Positions 1 to 9,465 are shown, counted from the first letter of the stretch. The stretch: 64,000 nt of DNA from Arsenicicoccus piscis (GCF_022568835.1 NZ_JAKZHV010000004.1:124001-188000); one strand, 5' to 3'. Program-made: numbers and translations. Notes: a model not told the origin generated them from the letters alone.

Positions 1-151
1 CGACGCCATCCGCTGCGTGATCTCGGCGGGGCGGCCGGTCCGCGTCGTCGACGGCGGGTCTGGCGGGGCGGGCGGCTCGGGCGGCAAGGTCCTCGGCGTG
101 GTCGGCGAGGACGAGATCCTCACGTCCATCGCGGGACTGGAGGACGAGTGA
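1..151 (+). CDS. Glycine betaine/proline ABC transporter ATP-binding protein, C-terminal end only
   Basis: The reading frame entering from the left edge ends at a TGA at 149-151. Its 49 visible residues end in GKVLGVVGEDEILTSIAGLE, preceded by a Gly/Ser-rich insert. This resembles the last strand and helix of a CBS domain, as found at the C-terminus of ProV/OpuAA-type ATPases. The Walker motifs lie outside the window, so the family is assigned mainly from the permease and betaine-binding protein that follow. The stop codon overlaps the GTG start of the permease (GTGA), indicating translational coupling within one operon. Confidence 0.75.
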   Translation, partial: DAIRCVISAGRPVRVVDGGSGGAGGSGGKVLGVVGEDEILTSIAGLEDE

Positions 152-2124
152 GCACCGCGGCCGTAGCGTCGGTGCCGACCTGGCGCAGACCGGGGCGGCT
201 GGTCGCGAGTCTCGCCGTCCTCGTGGTGTGGTCGCTGCTCTACCTCGTCCTGCGCGGGCGCGACACGCTGCCGCTCGGCGAGACCGAGACGACGCCGCTG
301 CACCAGTCCTTCAACCACCTGAGCGACAGCATCGCGAGCAACCGCAACTCCAGCCCGCTGTTCGTCTACTTCTTCAACTACCTGCAGATCTGGATGACGC
401 AGTTCGTCACGTTCGTCCAGTCGCTCATCTCTCAGCCCGGATTCGGTAGACCCGCCCCGCTGATCGGGTGGCTCGGCGTCCTCGCGCTGGGCGGCTTCCT
501 CGCCTGGCTCCTCGCCGGCTGGCGCTCGGCGGTGCTGGCCGTGCTCGGCTTCGCGTTCATCGGGTGGCAGGGCCTGTGGACCGAGGCGATGGACACGCTG
601 GCCCTCACCCTCGCCGCAGTCCTCATCGCCGTCGTGATCGGCATCCCCATCGGCATCTGGATCGGGTTGAGCCGCAAGGCCGCTCGCGTCATCACGCCGA
701 TCCTCGACTTCATGCAGATCATGCCGACGTTCGTCTACCTCGCGCCGCTCACGCTGCTGTTCCTCATCGGGCCGGCGTCGTCGACGATCGCGGTCCTGAT
801 CTACTCGATCCCGCCCGTCATCCGGATCACCGGCCACGCGATCCGCTCGGTCCCCGAGAGCACGACCGAGGCGAGCGACTCGCTCGGCGCGACGCGTTGG
901 CAGACGCTGACCCAGGTGATGCTGCCGATGGCCAAGCGCACCATCGTCATGGGCATCAACCAGACCACCATGGCGGCGCTGTCGATGGTCACCATCGCCG
1001 CGCTGATCTCCGCGCCCGGCCTCGGGCAGACGGTGCTGCAGGCCCTCACCACCCTCGACGTCGGCACGGCGTTCAACGGCGGCCTCGCCATCGTGATCAT
1101 GGCGATCGTGCTGGACCGCACCACGACCGCGGCCGGTGAGGGCACCGAGCGCACCTTCGAGCACGGGCTGCCCCCGCGGCTGCGGTGGGGCGTCGCCGGG
1201 CTCGGCGCGATCGTCACGGCGGTGCTGGTGTGGGAGTCCGCGACCTTCTGGTGGGCCAACACCTTCCCCACGGGCCACTCGATCGGCCCGAGCATCGTGA
1301 GCGGGGTGGCGAGCGCGTCCACCTGGATCCAGGACACCTTCTCCGGGGTCACCAACGTGCTGAAGAACCTCATCTCCGGCGGCCTGCTCGACCCGTTGCA
1401 GACGCTGCTCACCGAGTCGCCGTTCTGGCTGGTCATCATCGCGCTCACGGCGCTCGCCGCCATCCTCGGCGGCCGCTGGGCGGCCCTGTCCACGGTCGTG
1501 TGCCTGCTCATCGTGGTCGGCCTCAACCTGTGGCAGAACTCCATGGAGACCCTCGCCGCCACCCTCATCGCCACCGTGCTGACGATGGTCTTCGCGATCG
1601 TCATCGGCGTGGCGATGGGCCGCAGCCGTCGCGTCGACCGGATCGTGCGACCGACCCTGGACGCCGGGCAGGTCATGCCGGCATTCGTCTACCTCGTGCC
1701 GTTCCTGGTGCTGTTCGGCGCGAGCCGCTTCACCGCGATCGTGAGCGCCATGGTCTACGCCGTGCCGCCGGCCGCGAAGGTGATCGCCGACGGCATCCGC
1801 GGCGTCTCGGAGTCGACCGTGGAGGCGGCCACCTCGGCGGGCGCCTCCACCTGGCAGATCATCCACCAGGTGCAGCTGCCGATGGCCTCGCGGGCCTTGG
1901 CGCTCGCGACGAACCAGGGGCTGATCTACGTGCTCGCCATGGTCGTCGTGGGCGGCATGGTCGGCGCCGGCGGCCTCGGCTACCAGGTGGTCAACGGCTT
2001 CGTGCAGGACCGCTTCATCGGCAAGGGCCTCGCCGCGGGCCTCGCCATCGTGCTGCTCGGGCTCATGCTCGACCGCATCTCCCAGGCCGTCGCGTCCCGC
2101 GTGGACCCGTCCGGCGCCCGCTGA
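148..2124 (+). CDS. Glycine betaine/proline-type ABC transporter permease with two fused membrane modules
   Basis: This 658-residue integral membrane protein forms the channel of a quaternary-amine importer. It carries two complete binding-protein-dependent permease modules in tandem. Each has an EAA cytoplasmic loop that contacts the ATPase: EASDSLGATRWQTLTQVMLP at about residues 240-260 and EAATSAGASTWQIIHQVQLP at about 559-578, each followed by a glycine-rich helix end (APGLG and AGGLG). Most ProW/OpuAB proteins have one module, so this is a duplicated, fused form that can supply both halves of the pore. The GTG start overlaps the ATPase stop, and the binding protein follows after 29 nt. 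Choline, betaine or proline betaine are all possible substrates; the neighbouring genes favour betaine or choline. Confidence 0.9.
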   Translation: MSTAAVASVPTWRRPGRLVASLAVLVVWSLLYLVLRGRDTLPLGETETTPLHQSFNHLSDSIASNRNSSPLFVYFFNYLQIWMTQFVTFVQSLISQPGFGRPAPLIGWLGVLALGGFLAWLLAGWRSAVLAVLGFAFIGWQGLWTEAMDTLALTLAAVLIAVVIGIPIGIWIGLSRKAARVITPILDFMQIMPTFVYLAPLTLLFLIGPASSTIAVLIYSIPPVIRITGHAIRSVPESTTEASDSLGATRWQTLTQVMLPMAKRTIVMGINQTTMAALSMVTIAALISAPGLGQTVLQALTTLDVGTAFNGGLAIVIMAIVLDRTTTAAGEGTERTFEHGLPPRLRWGVAGLGAIVTAVLVWESATFWWANTFPTGHSIGPSIVSGVASASTWIQDTFSGVTNVLKNLISGGLLDPLQTLLTESPFWLVIIALTALAAILGGRWAALSTVVCLLIVVGLNLWQNSMETLAATLIATVLTMVFAIVIGVAMGRSRRVDRIVRPTLDAGQVMPAFVYLVPFLVLFGASRFTAIVSAMVYAVPPAAKVIADGIRGVSESTVEAATSAGASTWQIIHQVQLPMASRALALATNQGLIYVLAMVVVGGMVGAGGLGYQVVNGFVQDRFIGKGLAAGLAIVLLGLMLDRISQAVASRVDPSGAR

Positions 2125-2153
2125 CCTCGCCCGCCCGACACCGAGGAGTCCTC

Positions 2154-3251
2154 ATGTCATCCTTCCGAACTCGTCTGCAGGACGACGGCGTGCGTAGACC
2201 GTCTCGTGGCTCGCCTGGTCGCTCGGCTCACGGCTCGTCCCGTCGAGCGCGCGCCGCGCTGCCGGGCATCGGCGCCGCCGTCGTGGTGCTCGCGGTGGGC
2301 CTGAGCGGCTGCGCCGGCGCCCGGATCGGTGACACCAACGCGGCCGCGGGCGGCGGCGGGGGAGCCGGGGCCGCCTCGGGCGAGTGCGGCACCCTCAAGC
2401 TGGCGATGAACGACTGGGTGGGCTACACCGCGGACGCGGCGGTGCTGACCTACGTCGCGCGGACGGCGATGGGGTGCACGGTGCAGCAGCTGCCGATGAA
2501 GGAGCAGATCGCCTGGCAGGGCTTCGGCACCGGCCAGGTCCACGTGATCGTGGAGAACTGGGGCCACGACGACCTCAAGGCCAAGTACATCGACCAGCAG
2601 AAGACCGCGGTGAGCGCCGGGCCCACCGGCAACATCGGCACCATCGGCTGGTGGGTGCCGCCGTGGCTCGCGAAGGCGCACCCGGACGTGCTGCAGTGGA
2701 AGAACCTCAACAAGTACGCCACGCAGTTCGCCACCTCGGAGTCGGGCGGGAAGGGCCAGCTGCTCGACGGCGACCCGTCCTACGTCACCAACGACGAGGC
2801 GCTGGTCAAGAACCTGAACCTCAACTTCAAGGTCGTCTACGCCGGCTCGGAGACGGCCCTGATCACCAGCTTCCGGGCGGCGGAGCAGCAGAAGAAGTGG
2901 GTCATCGGCTACTTCTACAGCCCGCAGTGGTTCCTCTCGGAGGTGCCCATGCAGAAGGTCGAGCTGCCGCCCTACACGCCGGGCTGCGACGCGGACGCCT
3001 CGAAGATCGCGTGCGACTACCCGAGGTACGACCTGGACAAGATCGTCGCCGCGAAGTTCGCCAAGGACGGCGGTCCGGCCTACCAGCTGGTCAAGAACTT
3101 CCAGTGGACCAACGACGACCAGAACCTCGTCGCGAAGTACATCACCGCCGACAAGATGACGCCTGACGCCGCCGCCAAGAAGTGGGTGGAGGCCAACAAG
3201 GTCCGCGCCAACTCGTGGCTGGCCGGCATCGGCGGCGCCAAGCCGTTCTGA
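2154..3251 (+). CDS. Glycine betaine-binding lipoprotein of the ABC importer (OpuAC/ProX family)
   Basis: This 365-residue extracellular binding protein would be anchored to the membrane by a lipid-modified cysteine. A hydrophobic segment at about residues 36-50 ends in the lipobox LSGC with Cys53, followed by a flexible Gly/Ala-rich linker. The mature part begins GTLKLAMNDWVGYTAD, a start typical of OpuAC-family proteins, and has several tryptophans (IGWWVPPW, ENWGHD) of the kind that form the aromatic cage around trimethylammonium groups. The ATG at 2154 follows a GAGGAG ribosome-binding site at 2143-2148. The region before the signal segment is long at about 35 residues, so an internal start cannot be excluded. 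Confidence 0.9.
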   Translation: MSSFRTRLQDDGVRRPSRGSPGRSAHGSSRRARAALPGIGAAVVVLAVGLSGCAGARIGDTNAAAGGGGGAGAASGECGTLKLAMNDWVGYTADAAVLTYVARTAMGCTVQQLPMKEQIAWQGFGTGQVHVIVENWGHDDLKAKYIDQQKTAVSAGPTGNIGTIGWWVPPWLAKAHPDVLQWKNLNKYATQFATSESGGKGQLLDGDPSYVTNDEALVKNLNLNFKVVYAGSETALITSFRAAEQQKKWVIGYFYSPQWFLSEVPMQKVELPPYTPGCDADASKIACDYPRYDLDKIVAAKFAKDGGPAYQLVKNFQWTNDDQNLVAKYITADKMTPDAAAKKWVEANKVRANSWLAGIGGAKPF

Positions 3252-3291
3252 CGGGCGGTCGGGGGTTGACAGCGCCTCTCCTCGGCTTCGA

Positions 3292-3324
3292 GACTGTTGC
3301 ACATAGCGCGTGACTGTTGCACAT
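3292..3324 (+). promoter_or_regulatory. Candidate operator: two direct copies of GACTGTTGCACAT
   Basis: The 13-bp sequence GACTGTTGCACAT occurs at 3292-3304 and again at 3312-3324. Their starts are 20 bp apart, about two helical turns, so both would face the same side of the DNA. They lie immediately upstream of the dimethylglycine dehydrogenase-like gene. A nearly identical element (ACTGTTGCGACAT, minus strand) precedes the betaine demethylation operon at about 12460-12473. This suggests a shared regulator, which has not been identified in the window. Confidence 0.5.
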
Positions 3325-3343
3325 GACGCATCGGAGGATTCTC

Positions 3344-5791
3344 ATGGCCGGACCCCAGGTAGTCATCATCGGTGCGGGGGTCGTGGGCGCCGCGCTCGCG
3401 GACGAGCTCACGGCGATGGGTTGGGACCAGGTGACGGTCGTCGAGCAGGGCACCCTGCCGCGGCCAGGCGGCTCGACCTCCCACGCGCCTGGTCTGGTGT
3501 TCCAGGCCAACTCCTCCAAGGCGCTGTCGGAGACGGCGCGCTACACGGTCGAGAAGTTCATGAGTCTGCGCACGGCACAGGGTGACTCGTGCTTCCGCCA
3601 GGTCGGCGGGCTCGAGCTCGCCACCACCCCCGAGCGGGAGCGCGAGCTGCTGCGTCGGCACGGGTGGCTGACCTCGTGGGGCATCGAGTCGCGGCTCGTG
3701 GACGCCGAGGAGGCCATGGCGCTCTACCCGCTCGTGCAGTCGCCGAAGGTGCGCGGCGCCCTGCACATCCCGACCGACGGGCTCGCCAAGGCGGTCGACG
3801 CGGTGGAGGTCCAGATCGCGCAGGCCAAGGAGCGTGGCGCGCGAATCCTGGACAACACCAAGGTGATCGACATCGAGACGGTCGACAGCAAGGTCACCGC
3901 GGTGGTGACCGACCAGGGCACGATCCCGGCCGACATCGTCGTGTCGTGCGCCGGCATCTGGGGACCGCGGCTGTCCCGGATGGTCGGTCTCGAGCTGCCG
4001 CTCACGCCGCTCGCCCACCAGATGGCGTGGACCACCGACCTGCCCTCGGTGGCGGGGCAGCAGGACGAGATTGTCCGCCCGATCCTGCGCTACCAGGACG
4101 AAGACCTTTACTACCGTGACCGATTCGGCGGCATCGGCATCGGCTCATACCTGCACGACCCGATGCCGTTCAAGGCCGACGACATCCGCGAGCTGGACCC
4201 CTCGCAGCCGATGCCGTCCGAGCTCGCCTTCACCCAGGCCGACTTCGACCCGGCGTGGGCGCTTTCGGTCGAGCTGATCCCCGACCTCGCCGACGCGCGC
4301 ATCGAGCACGCGTTCAACGGGCTGTTCTCGTTCACGCCCGACGGGATGCCGCTGTGCGGCCCGTCGCCCGACGTCGAGGGCTTCTGGGTCGCCGAGGCCG
4401 TCTGGGTCACCCACTCCGCCGGGGTGGGCCGCGCGATGGCCGAGTGGCTGCACGACGGGCACGTGTCGTCCTTCGACGTGCACGAGTTCGACATCAACCG
4501 CTTCGACGACTACCAGCTGGCGCCGGACTACGTGCTGGCGCGCGACTGCCGCAACTTCGTCGAGGTCTACGACATCCTCCACCCGCTCGACCCGCCGGCG
4601 AACCTGCGCCCGCTCCGCACGTCCCCGTTCTACGAGCGCGAGAAGGCGCTGGGCGCGGTGTTCCTCGAGGCGAGCGGCTTCGAGCGGCCGCAGTGGTACG
4701 AAGCGAACGCCCCTCTCGTAGAGCGCTACTTGGGCCGGATCCCCACCCCCAATGACTGGGCCGCGCGGCACTGGTCGCCCATCGTGGGCGCCGAGGTGAT
4801 CGCGACCCGCGAGGGCGTCGCGATGTACGACATGACGGCCCTCAAGCACCTGGAGGTGACCGGCCCCGGCGCCGCGGCCTTCCTCGGCTCGCTCGTCACG
4901 GCCAACGTCGACAAGTCGATCGGGTCGATGACCTACTGCCTGATGCTCGACGTCGACGGCGGCATCCGCTCGGACGTCACCGTGACCCGGCTGGCGAAGG
5001 ACCGCTTCCAGGTCGGGGCCAACGGTCACCTGGACCTCGCGTGGATGCAGCAGCACCTGCCCGCCGACGGCTCGGCTCAGGTCTTCGACGTCACGGCGGG
5101 CACCTGCTGCATCGGCCTGTGGGGGCCGCTCGCACGCGACGTCGTGCAGCCCCTCACGGGCATCGACCTGTCCGCCGACGGCCTCAAGTACTTCAGGGGC
5201 GCAACGGGATTCATCGGCACGGTCCCGGTGACCATGCTGCGGCTGTCCTACGTCGGCGAGCTCGGCTGGGAGATCTACACGACCGCCGACCAGGGGCAGA
5301 AGCTCTGGGACACCCTCAGGGCCGCCGGCCAGGAGCACGGCATCATCGCCGCCGGTCGCGGCGCGTTCAACTCGCTGCGCCTCGAGAAGGGCTACCGCTC
5401 GTTCGGTCACGACATGACCTTCGAGCACGAACCCGACCAGGCCGGAGTGGGATTCGCGGTCAAGAAGGCGCACAGCGGCTACGTCGGCGAGGAGGCGCTG
5501 GCGGCGCGCCGCGGTCAGGGCGACCGGGTGCTCGCGTGCCTGACCTGGGAGGACCCGACCTCGACCGTCATGGGCAAGGAGCCGGTCTTCTCCGGCGACC
5601 GGTGCGTAGGCTACGTGACCTCCGCGGCCTACGGCTACACGATCGGGCGCAACATCGCCTACACGTGGGTCGACAAGGACCTCGCCACGACCGGCACCGA
5701 GCTGACCATCGGCTACTTCGACGAGCACATCCCCGCCGTCGTCTCCGACGAGCCGCTCTTCGACCCCGGCATGGACCGCATCCGCGGCTAG
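3344..5791 (+). CDS. FAD-dependent dimethylglycine/sarcosine dehydrogenase-like protein with a GcvT-type folate domain
   Basis: This 815-residue two-part enzyme is of the dimethylglycine oxidase/dehydrogenase type. The N-terminal half is a DAO flavoprotein: the dinucleotide fold VVIIGAGVVGAALADEL lies at residues 6-22, and GGSTSHAPG contains His47 at the position where relatives bind FAD covalently. The C-terminal half (about residue 470 on) resembles GcvT aminomethyltransferase (GVAMYDMTALKHLEVTGPGA). In relatives this part transfers the released one-carbon unit to tetrahydrofolate. The ATG at 3344 is chosen because GGAGG lies at 3333-3337; TTG 3317 and ATG 3323 would start inside the putative operator. 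It lies 93 nt after the betaine importer. Substrate choice between dimethylglycine and sarcosine is inferred from the neighbourhood. Confidence 0.87.
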   Translation: MAGPQVVIIGAGVVGAALADELTAMGWDQVTVVEQGTLPRPGGSTSHAPGLVFQANSSKALSETARYTVEKFMSLRTAQGDSCFRQVGGLELATTPERERELLRRHGWLTSWGIESRLVDAEEAMALYPLVQSPKVRGALHIPTDGLAKAVDAVEVQIAQAKERGARILDNTKVIDIETVDSKVTAVVTDQGTIPADIVVSCAGIWGPRLSRMVGLELPLTPLAHQMAWTTDLPSVAGQQDEIVRPILRYQDEDLYYRDRFGGIGIGSYLHDPMPFKADDIRELDPSQPMPSELAFTQADFDPAWALSVELIPDLADARIEHAFNGLFSFTPDGMPLCGPSPDVEGFWVAEAVWVTHSAGVGRAMAEWLHDGHVSSFDVHEFDINRFDDYQLAPDYVLARDCRNFVEVYDILHPLDPPANLRPLRTSPFYEREKALGAVFLEASGFERPQWYEANAPLVERYLGRIPTPNDWAARHWSPIVGAEVIATREGVAMYDMTALKHLEVTGPGAAAFLGSLVTANVDKSIGSMTYCLMLDVDGGIRSDVTVTRLAKDRFQVGANGHLDLAWMQQHLPADGSAQVFDVTAGTCCIGLWGPLARDVVQPLTGIDLSADGLKYFRGATGFIGTVPVTMLRLSYVGELGWEIYTTADQGQKLWDTLRAAGQEHGIIAAGRGAFNSLRLEKGYRSFGHDMTFEHEPDQAGVGFAVKKAHSGYVGEEALAARRGQGDRVLACLTWEDPTSTVMGKEPVFSGDRCVGYVTSAAYGYTIGRNIAYTWVDKDLATTGTELTIGYFDEHIPAVVSDEPLFDPGMDRIRG

Positions 5792-5830
5792 GGCTCGGCT
5801 AGTGCGTGCCCGTTCAAAGTGCTTGCATAC

Positions 5831-5845
5831 TGCTAGCATTGAGGT
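5831..5845 (+). promoter_or_regulatory. Leaderless promoter and palindrome of the toxin-antitoxin pair
   Basis: The perfect palindrome TGCTAGCA (5831-5838) overlaps a TAGCAT -10 box (5834-5839) that ends 6 nt before the antitoxin ATG. No properly spaced Shine-Dalgarno sequence is present, so the transcript is likely leaderless. A palindrome over the promoter fits autorepression by a ribbon-helix-helix antitoxin; this is an inference from how such systems usually work. Confidence 0.45.
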
Positions 5846-6073
5846 ATGACGACTCTCTACATCCGCGAGGTCCCCGAAGCGGTGGCTGACGCATTGAAGG
5901 CCCGCGCAGCCGCGCAGGGACAGTCGCTGTCCGCCTACGTGAGTGCGCAGCTGGCCGTCATCGCCGCCCGTCCCACCAATGCTGAGATCGTGGCCCGACT
6001 GCGTGCCCGTGACCGATCACCAAGCGTCTCGACTGAGCGCATCCTCGACGAGGTCGAGTCGGCCCGCCGATGA
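5846..6073 (+). CDS. Ribbon-helix-helix antitoxin (FitA/VapB-like)
   Basis: This 75-residue protein begins MTTLYIREVPEAVADALKAR, the strand-helix start of FitA-like ribbon-helix-helix antitoxins, followed by GQSLSAYVSAQL as the second helix. The C-terminal part (about residues 45-75) is charged and is the expected toxin-wrapping tail. Its TGA overlaps the ATG of the PIN-domain gene, the usual antitoxin-first arrangement. The pair sits between two betaine catabolism transcription units and has no evident functional link to them. Confidence 0.85.
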   Translation: MTTLYIREVPEAVADALKARAAAQGQSLSAYVSAQLAVIAARPTNAEIVARLRARDRSPSVSTERILDEVESARR

Positions 6074-6462
6074 TGGTGCTGGATGCTACGGCCATGATCG
6101 AGGCTCTGGTCGGCGCCGACCCATCCGCCGAACTCCTCGATGCGCTAGAAGGCGACATCCACGCACCGCACCTGCTGGACGTAGAGGTTTCGTCCGTTCT
6201 CCGAGGGCTGGAGCTGGGGCGTGTCCTTACTCAGGCCAGGGCCGAAGAAGCACTGGAGGACTACTGGTCCTTCGGGATCGAACGTCACGACCTGGAGCCC
6301 CTGCGCCGACGCGTCTGGACGCTTCGCCATCAGTTCACGAGCTACGACGCGTCCTATCTTGCGTTGGCCGAAGCCTTGGGAGCGCCTCTGGTCACCGCCG
6401 ACAAGAAACTCGCCACCCCGGGCCATGACGCCACTGTGATCCTCATGCCAAGAACGTCCTGA
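6070..6462 (+). CDS. PIN-domain ribonuclease toxin (VapC family)
   Basis: This 130-residue protein has the four acidic positions of a PIN-domain nuclease: Asp5 (VLDATAMIE), Glu39 (DVEVSSVLR), Asp93 (YDASYLALAE) and Asp111 (LVTADKKL). These residues normally hold Mg2+ and cut RNA, often tRNA, when the antitoxin is degraded. The length is typical for VapC. The start ATGATG overlaps the antitoxin stop, so translation is coupled; ATG 6073 is an equally possible initiator. All catalytic residues are present, so the toxin is probably functional. Its RNA target cannot be read from the sequence. Confidence 0.87.
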   Translation: MMVLDATAMIEALVGADPSAELLDALEGDIHAPHLLDVEVSSVLRGLELGRVLTQARAEEALEDYWSFGIERHDLEPLRRRVWTLRHQFTSYDASYLALAEALGAPLVTADKKLATPGHDATVILMPRTS

Positions 6463-6575
6463 ACTGCCGCTCACGGGACGTCGCGTCGACCTTGCCGCGG
6501 TGGGTGCGCACGACCCTCGATGCCTCACCGGCACATCTGTCCCTCGCTGGAGCCCCGTCATGTGGGCGACACGCC

Positions 6576-8297
6576 CTAGGCGTCGGTGGGGTAGAGCGGC
6601 ATCGGCTCACCCTCGCCGGGCTTGACGTGCCGGTAGAACGGCAGGTCCAACGGCGGGAGCGGGGTGTTGCCGAGGATCAGGTCGGCGGCCTTCTCGGCCA
6701 GCATCATGACCGGGGCGTAGATGTTGCCGTTGGTGACGTAGGGCATGACGGAGGCGTCGACGACGCGCAGCCCCTCGGTGCCCCAGACCTTCATGGTGAG
6801 CGGGTCGACGACGGCCATCGGGTCGGACGCGTCGCCCATCTTGGCGGTGCAGCTCGGGTGCAGCGCGGTCTCGCCGTCCTTGGCGACCCAGTCGAGGATC
6901 TCCTCGTCGGTCTGGACGCTCGGCCCGGGGGAGATCTCCCCGGCGTTGTAGCGCGCCATGGACGGCTGGTTGATGAGCTCGCGCGAGACGCGGATCGCCT
7001 CGACCCACTCGCGCCGGTCCTGCTCGGTCGACAGGTAGTTGAAGACCAGCTTGGGCTTGTCGAGCGGGTCGGTGCTCGCGATCTTCACGCTGCCGCGGGC
7101 GTCGGAGTACATCGGGCCGACGTGCAGCTGGAAGCCGTGGCCGCCCTCGGGCTGCGAGCCGTCGTAGCGCACCGCCAGCGGCAGGAAGTGGAACATCAGG
7201 TTGGGGTAGGCGACGTCCTCGTTGCTGCGGGCGAAGCCGCCGGCCTCGAAGTGGTTGGTCGCCCCCGGCCCGCTGCGCGTGAAGAGCCACTTCGCCCCGA
7301 TCCAGGGCGCGTTGCGGTACTTCCTGGCCATGACCGGTTGTAGCGAGACCGGTTCGTCGCAGGCGAACTGGACGTAGACCTCGAGGTGGTCCTGCAGGTT
7401 CTCGCCGACGCCGGGGAGGTCCTTGACCACCGGGATGCCGAGGGCCGTGAGCTCCTCGGCGTTGCCGACCCCCGAGAGCTGCAGCAGCGCAGGGGTGTTG
7501 ATGGCGCCGCCGCAGAGGATGACCTCCTTGGCGCGCACCTGGCGGGTGCGGCCGCGCAGCTCGTACTCCACGCCGACCGCGGTGGTCCCCTCGAACAGCA
7601 CCCGCGTCGTCAGGGCGTTGGTCACGAGGTGCAGGTTGGGGCGGTTCAGCGCCGGGTGCAGGTAGGCGCGGGCCGCCGAGTAGCGCCGACCGCGGTAGAC
7701 GTTGCGGTCGAACGCCGCGAATCCCTCCTGGCGATAACCGTTCACGTCGTCGGTGAGCGGGTAGCCCGCATCCTGGACGGACTTCAGGAACGCGCCGAAC
7801 AGCGGGTTGGTCGCCGGTCCACGCTCCAGCACCAGCGGCCCGGTGTGGCCGCGGCGCTGGTCCGAGTCGTCGGCGGCGAGGCAGGACTCCATCCGGTTGA
7901 AGTAGGGCAGGCAGTGGGCGTAGTCCCACGTCTCCATGCCCTTGTCCGCGCCCCAGCGCTCGTAGTCCATCGGGTTGCCCCGCTGGAAGATCATGCCGTT
8001 GATGCTCGACGACCCGCCGACCACCTTGCCGCGGGCGTGGTAGATCCGCCGGCCGGCCATGTGCGGCTCGGGCTCCGACTCGTACTTCCAGTCGTAGAAC
8101 CGGGAGCCGATCGGGAAGGGGAGCGCGGCCGGCATGTGGATGAACACGTCTGCGGCCCAGTCCATCCGGCCGGCCTCGAGCACCAGCACCTGGCGCTTGC
8201 GGTCGGCCGACAGGCGGTCGGCGAGTGCGGACCCGGCAGAGCCGGCACCCACGATGACGGTGTCGACCTCGGCCGGCGGACGGATGGTGAGCGGCAC
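6576..8297 (-). CDS. betA: Choline dehydrogenase-like GMC oxidoreductase
   Basis: This 573-residue flavoprotein of the glucose-methanol-choline family would oxidise choline to betaine aldehyde and possibly on to betaine. An N-terminal FAD fold ([17 protein letters not shown], residues 14-30) is followed by the GMC signature region [20 protein letters not shown]. Near the C-terminus, [11 protein letters not shown] contains the active-site histidine and [20 protein letters not shown] the second conserved region. The GTG start follows AGGAGG at an 8-nt spacing, three bases after the stop of the Rieske oxygenase gene, so it is the last gene of the leftward operon. No betaine aldehyde dehydrogenase lies nearby; either this enzyme performs both oxidations or betB is elsewhere. 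Another alcohol substrate is possible. Confidence 0.82.
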   Translation of the reverse strand: MPLTIRPPAEVDTVIVGAGSAGSALADRLSADRKRQVLVLEAGRMDWAADVFIHMPAALPFPIGSRFYDWKYESEPEPHMAGRRIYHARGKVVGGSSSINGMIFQRGNPMDYERWGADKGMETWDYAHCLPYFNRMESCLAADDSDQRRGHTGPLVLERGPATNPLFGAFLKSVQDAGYPLTDDVNGYRQEGFAAFDRNVYRGRRYSAARAYLHPALNRPNLHLVTNALTTRVLFEGTTAVGVEYELRGRTRQVRAKEVILCGGAINTPALLQLSGVGNAEELTALGIPVVKDLPGVGENLQDHLEVYVQFACDEPVSLQPVMARKYRNAPWIGAKWLFTRSGPGATNHFEAGGFARSNEDVAYPNLMFHFLPLAVRYDGSQPEGGHGFQLHVGPMYSDARGSVKIASTDPLDKPKLVFNYLSTEQDRREWVEAIRVSRELINQPSMARYNAGEISPGPSVQTDEEILDWVAKDGETALHPSCTAKMGDASDPMAVVDPLTMKVWGTEGLRVVDASVMPYVTNGNIYAPVMMLAEKAADLILGNTPLPPLDLPFYRHVKPGEGEPMPLYPTDA

Positions 8298-8300
8298 GGT

Positions 8301-9437
8301 CTACGCCTCCTGACGGGGGGTGCCGACCATGCTGGTGACCCAGTCGTGGAAGGCGCCGATGTGGTGCTCGCTCGGGACGAGGACGCCGCCCTCGCGGTAG
8401 GAGCGCGAGCTCATCCCGAGCTGGGTGCGCTCGCACGCGTCGAAGTCCTGGCTGTTGACGCGGTGGAACAGCTCGACGGACGCGGTCACGTCCTTGCCGG
8501 CCTCGACGACCGACGGCAGATAGAGCCAGTCGCACTCGACCACGGTGCGGTCCGCGGCGAGGGGGAACATCCGGTGGATGATCACGTGGTCGGGGACGAG
8601 GTTGACGAAGACCTGCGGTCGCACGGTGATGGCGTAGTAGCGGCGGTCCTGGTCGTCGGCGACGGTGGGGATCTTGTCGAGTCCCTCGGACCCGTCGACG
8701 GTGAATCCCTTGACGTCGGGACCGAACTCGGCGCCGTGACCGACGAAGTACTGCGCGGCGTAGCCGTCGGCGAACTCCGGCAGCACCTCGGTCAGCTCGG
8801 GGTGGATCGTCGCGCAGTGGTAGCACTCCATGAAGTTCTCGATGATGAGCTTCCAGTTGGCGGCGACGTCGTAGACGATGCGCTTGCCGAGCGCCAGGTC
8901 GGCGACGTCGTAGTGGCTGATCGAGTCGAGGTCGCCGAGCCGGTCGACGATGTCCTGCTGGACGCTGTCCTCGAACGACGGCGGCTCGTCGGCGAGGCAC
9001 ACCCAGACGTAGCCGAGCCACTCGCGGACCGGGAGGCTGGTGAGCCCGAACTCGACCCGGTCGATGTCGGGCATCTTGGTCAGGTTGGGCGCCGCGATGA
9101 GCTTGCCGTCGAGGCCGTAGGTCCACGCGTGGTAGGGGCACTGGAAGCTGCGCTGCACCTGGCCCTGCTCGTCGGTGCAGAGGCGGGCGCCGCGGTGCTT
9201 GCACACGTTGAGGAATGCCTTGACGCTCTTGTCGCGAGCTCGGCTGATGATCAACGACTCTCGTCCGACCTGCACGGTCCGGTAGGACCCGGGGTCGGGG
9301 ATGTCGGCACTGCGCACGACGCAGAACCACATGGTCTCGAAGATGGCCGCCTGCTCGGCGGTGAAGTACGCCGGATCGGTGTAGGCGGCCCCGGGCAGCG
9401 TCTTGATGAGGCTGGGGGTGGCGACGGTGTCGGTCAT
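8301..9437 (-). CDS. Rieske non-heme iron oxygenase, probable glycine betaine demethylase large subunit
   Basis: This 378-residue protein is the terminal oxygenase of a ring-hydroxylating-type system, related to GbcA and plant choline monooxygenase. The Rieske ligands are Cys79, His81, Cys100 and His103 (NVCKHRG and FQCPYHAW). The mononuclear iron site appears in ENFMECYHCATIHPE with His207 and His212. The ECYHC-xxx-HPE form is typical of quaternary-amine demethylases rather than aromatic dioxygenases. The ATG at 9437 has a GGAG upstream and lies 28 nt after the reductase gene. Expected reaction: glycine betaine + O2 + NAD(P)H to dimethylglycine + formaldehyde. Carnitine or choline are alternative substrates, but the DAO and BetA neighbours favour betaine. 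Confidence 0.83.
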   Translation of the reverse strand: MTDTVATPSLIKTLPGAAYTDPAYFTAEQAAIFETMWFCVVRSADIPDPGSYRTVQVGRESLIISRARDKSVKAFLNVCKHRGARLCTDEQGQVQRSFQCPYHAWTYGLDGKLIAAPNLTKMPDIDRVEFGLTSLPVREWLGYVWVCLADEPPSFEDSVQQDIVDRLGDLDSISHYDVADLALGKRIVYDVAANWKLIIENFMECYHCATIHPELTEVLPEFADGYAAQYFVGHGAEFGPDVKGFTVDGSEGLDKIPTVADDQDRRYYAITVRPQVFVNLVPDHVIIHRMFPLAADRTVVECDWLYLPSVVEAGKDVTASVELFHRVNSQDFDACERTQLGMSSRSYREGGVLVPSEHHIGAFHDWVTSMVGTPRQEA

Positions 9438-9465
9438 CACGGGCTCCGAGGTGGTGGGGTGGGGG

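Noticed and set aside
6607..9330. Long open frames overlapping the betaine genes in other frames and on the opposite strand
   Set aside because: They are rich in Arg, Pro and Ala with no domain match and arise from the high GC content; the called frames carry the conserved motifs.
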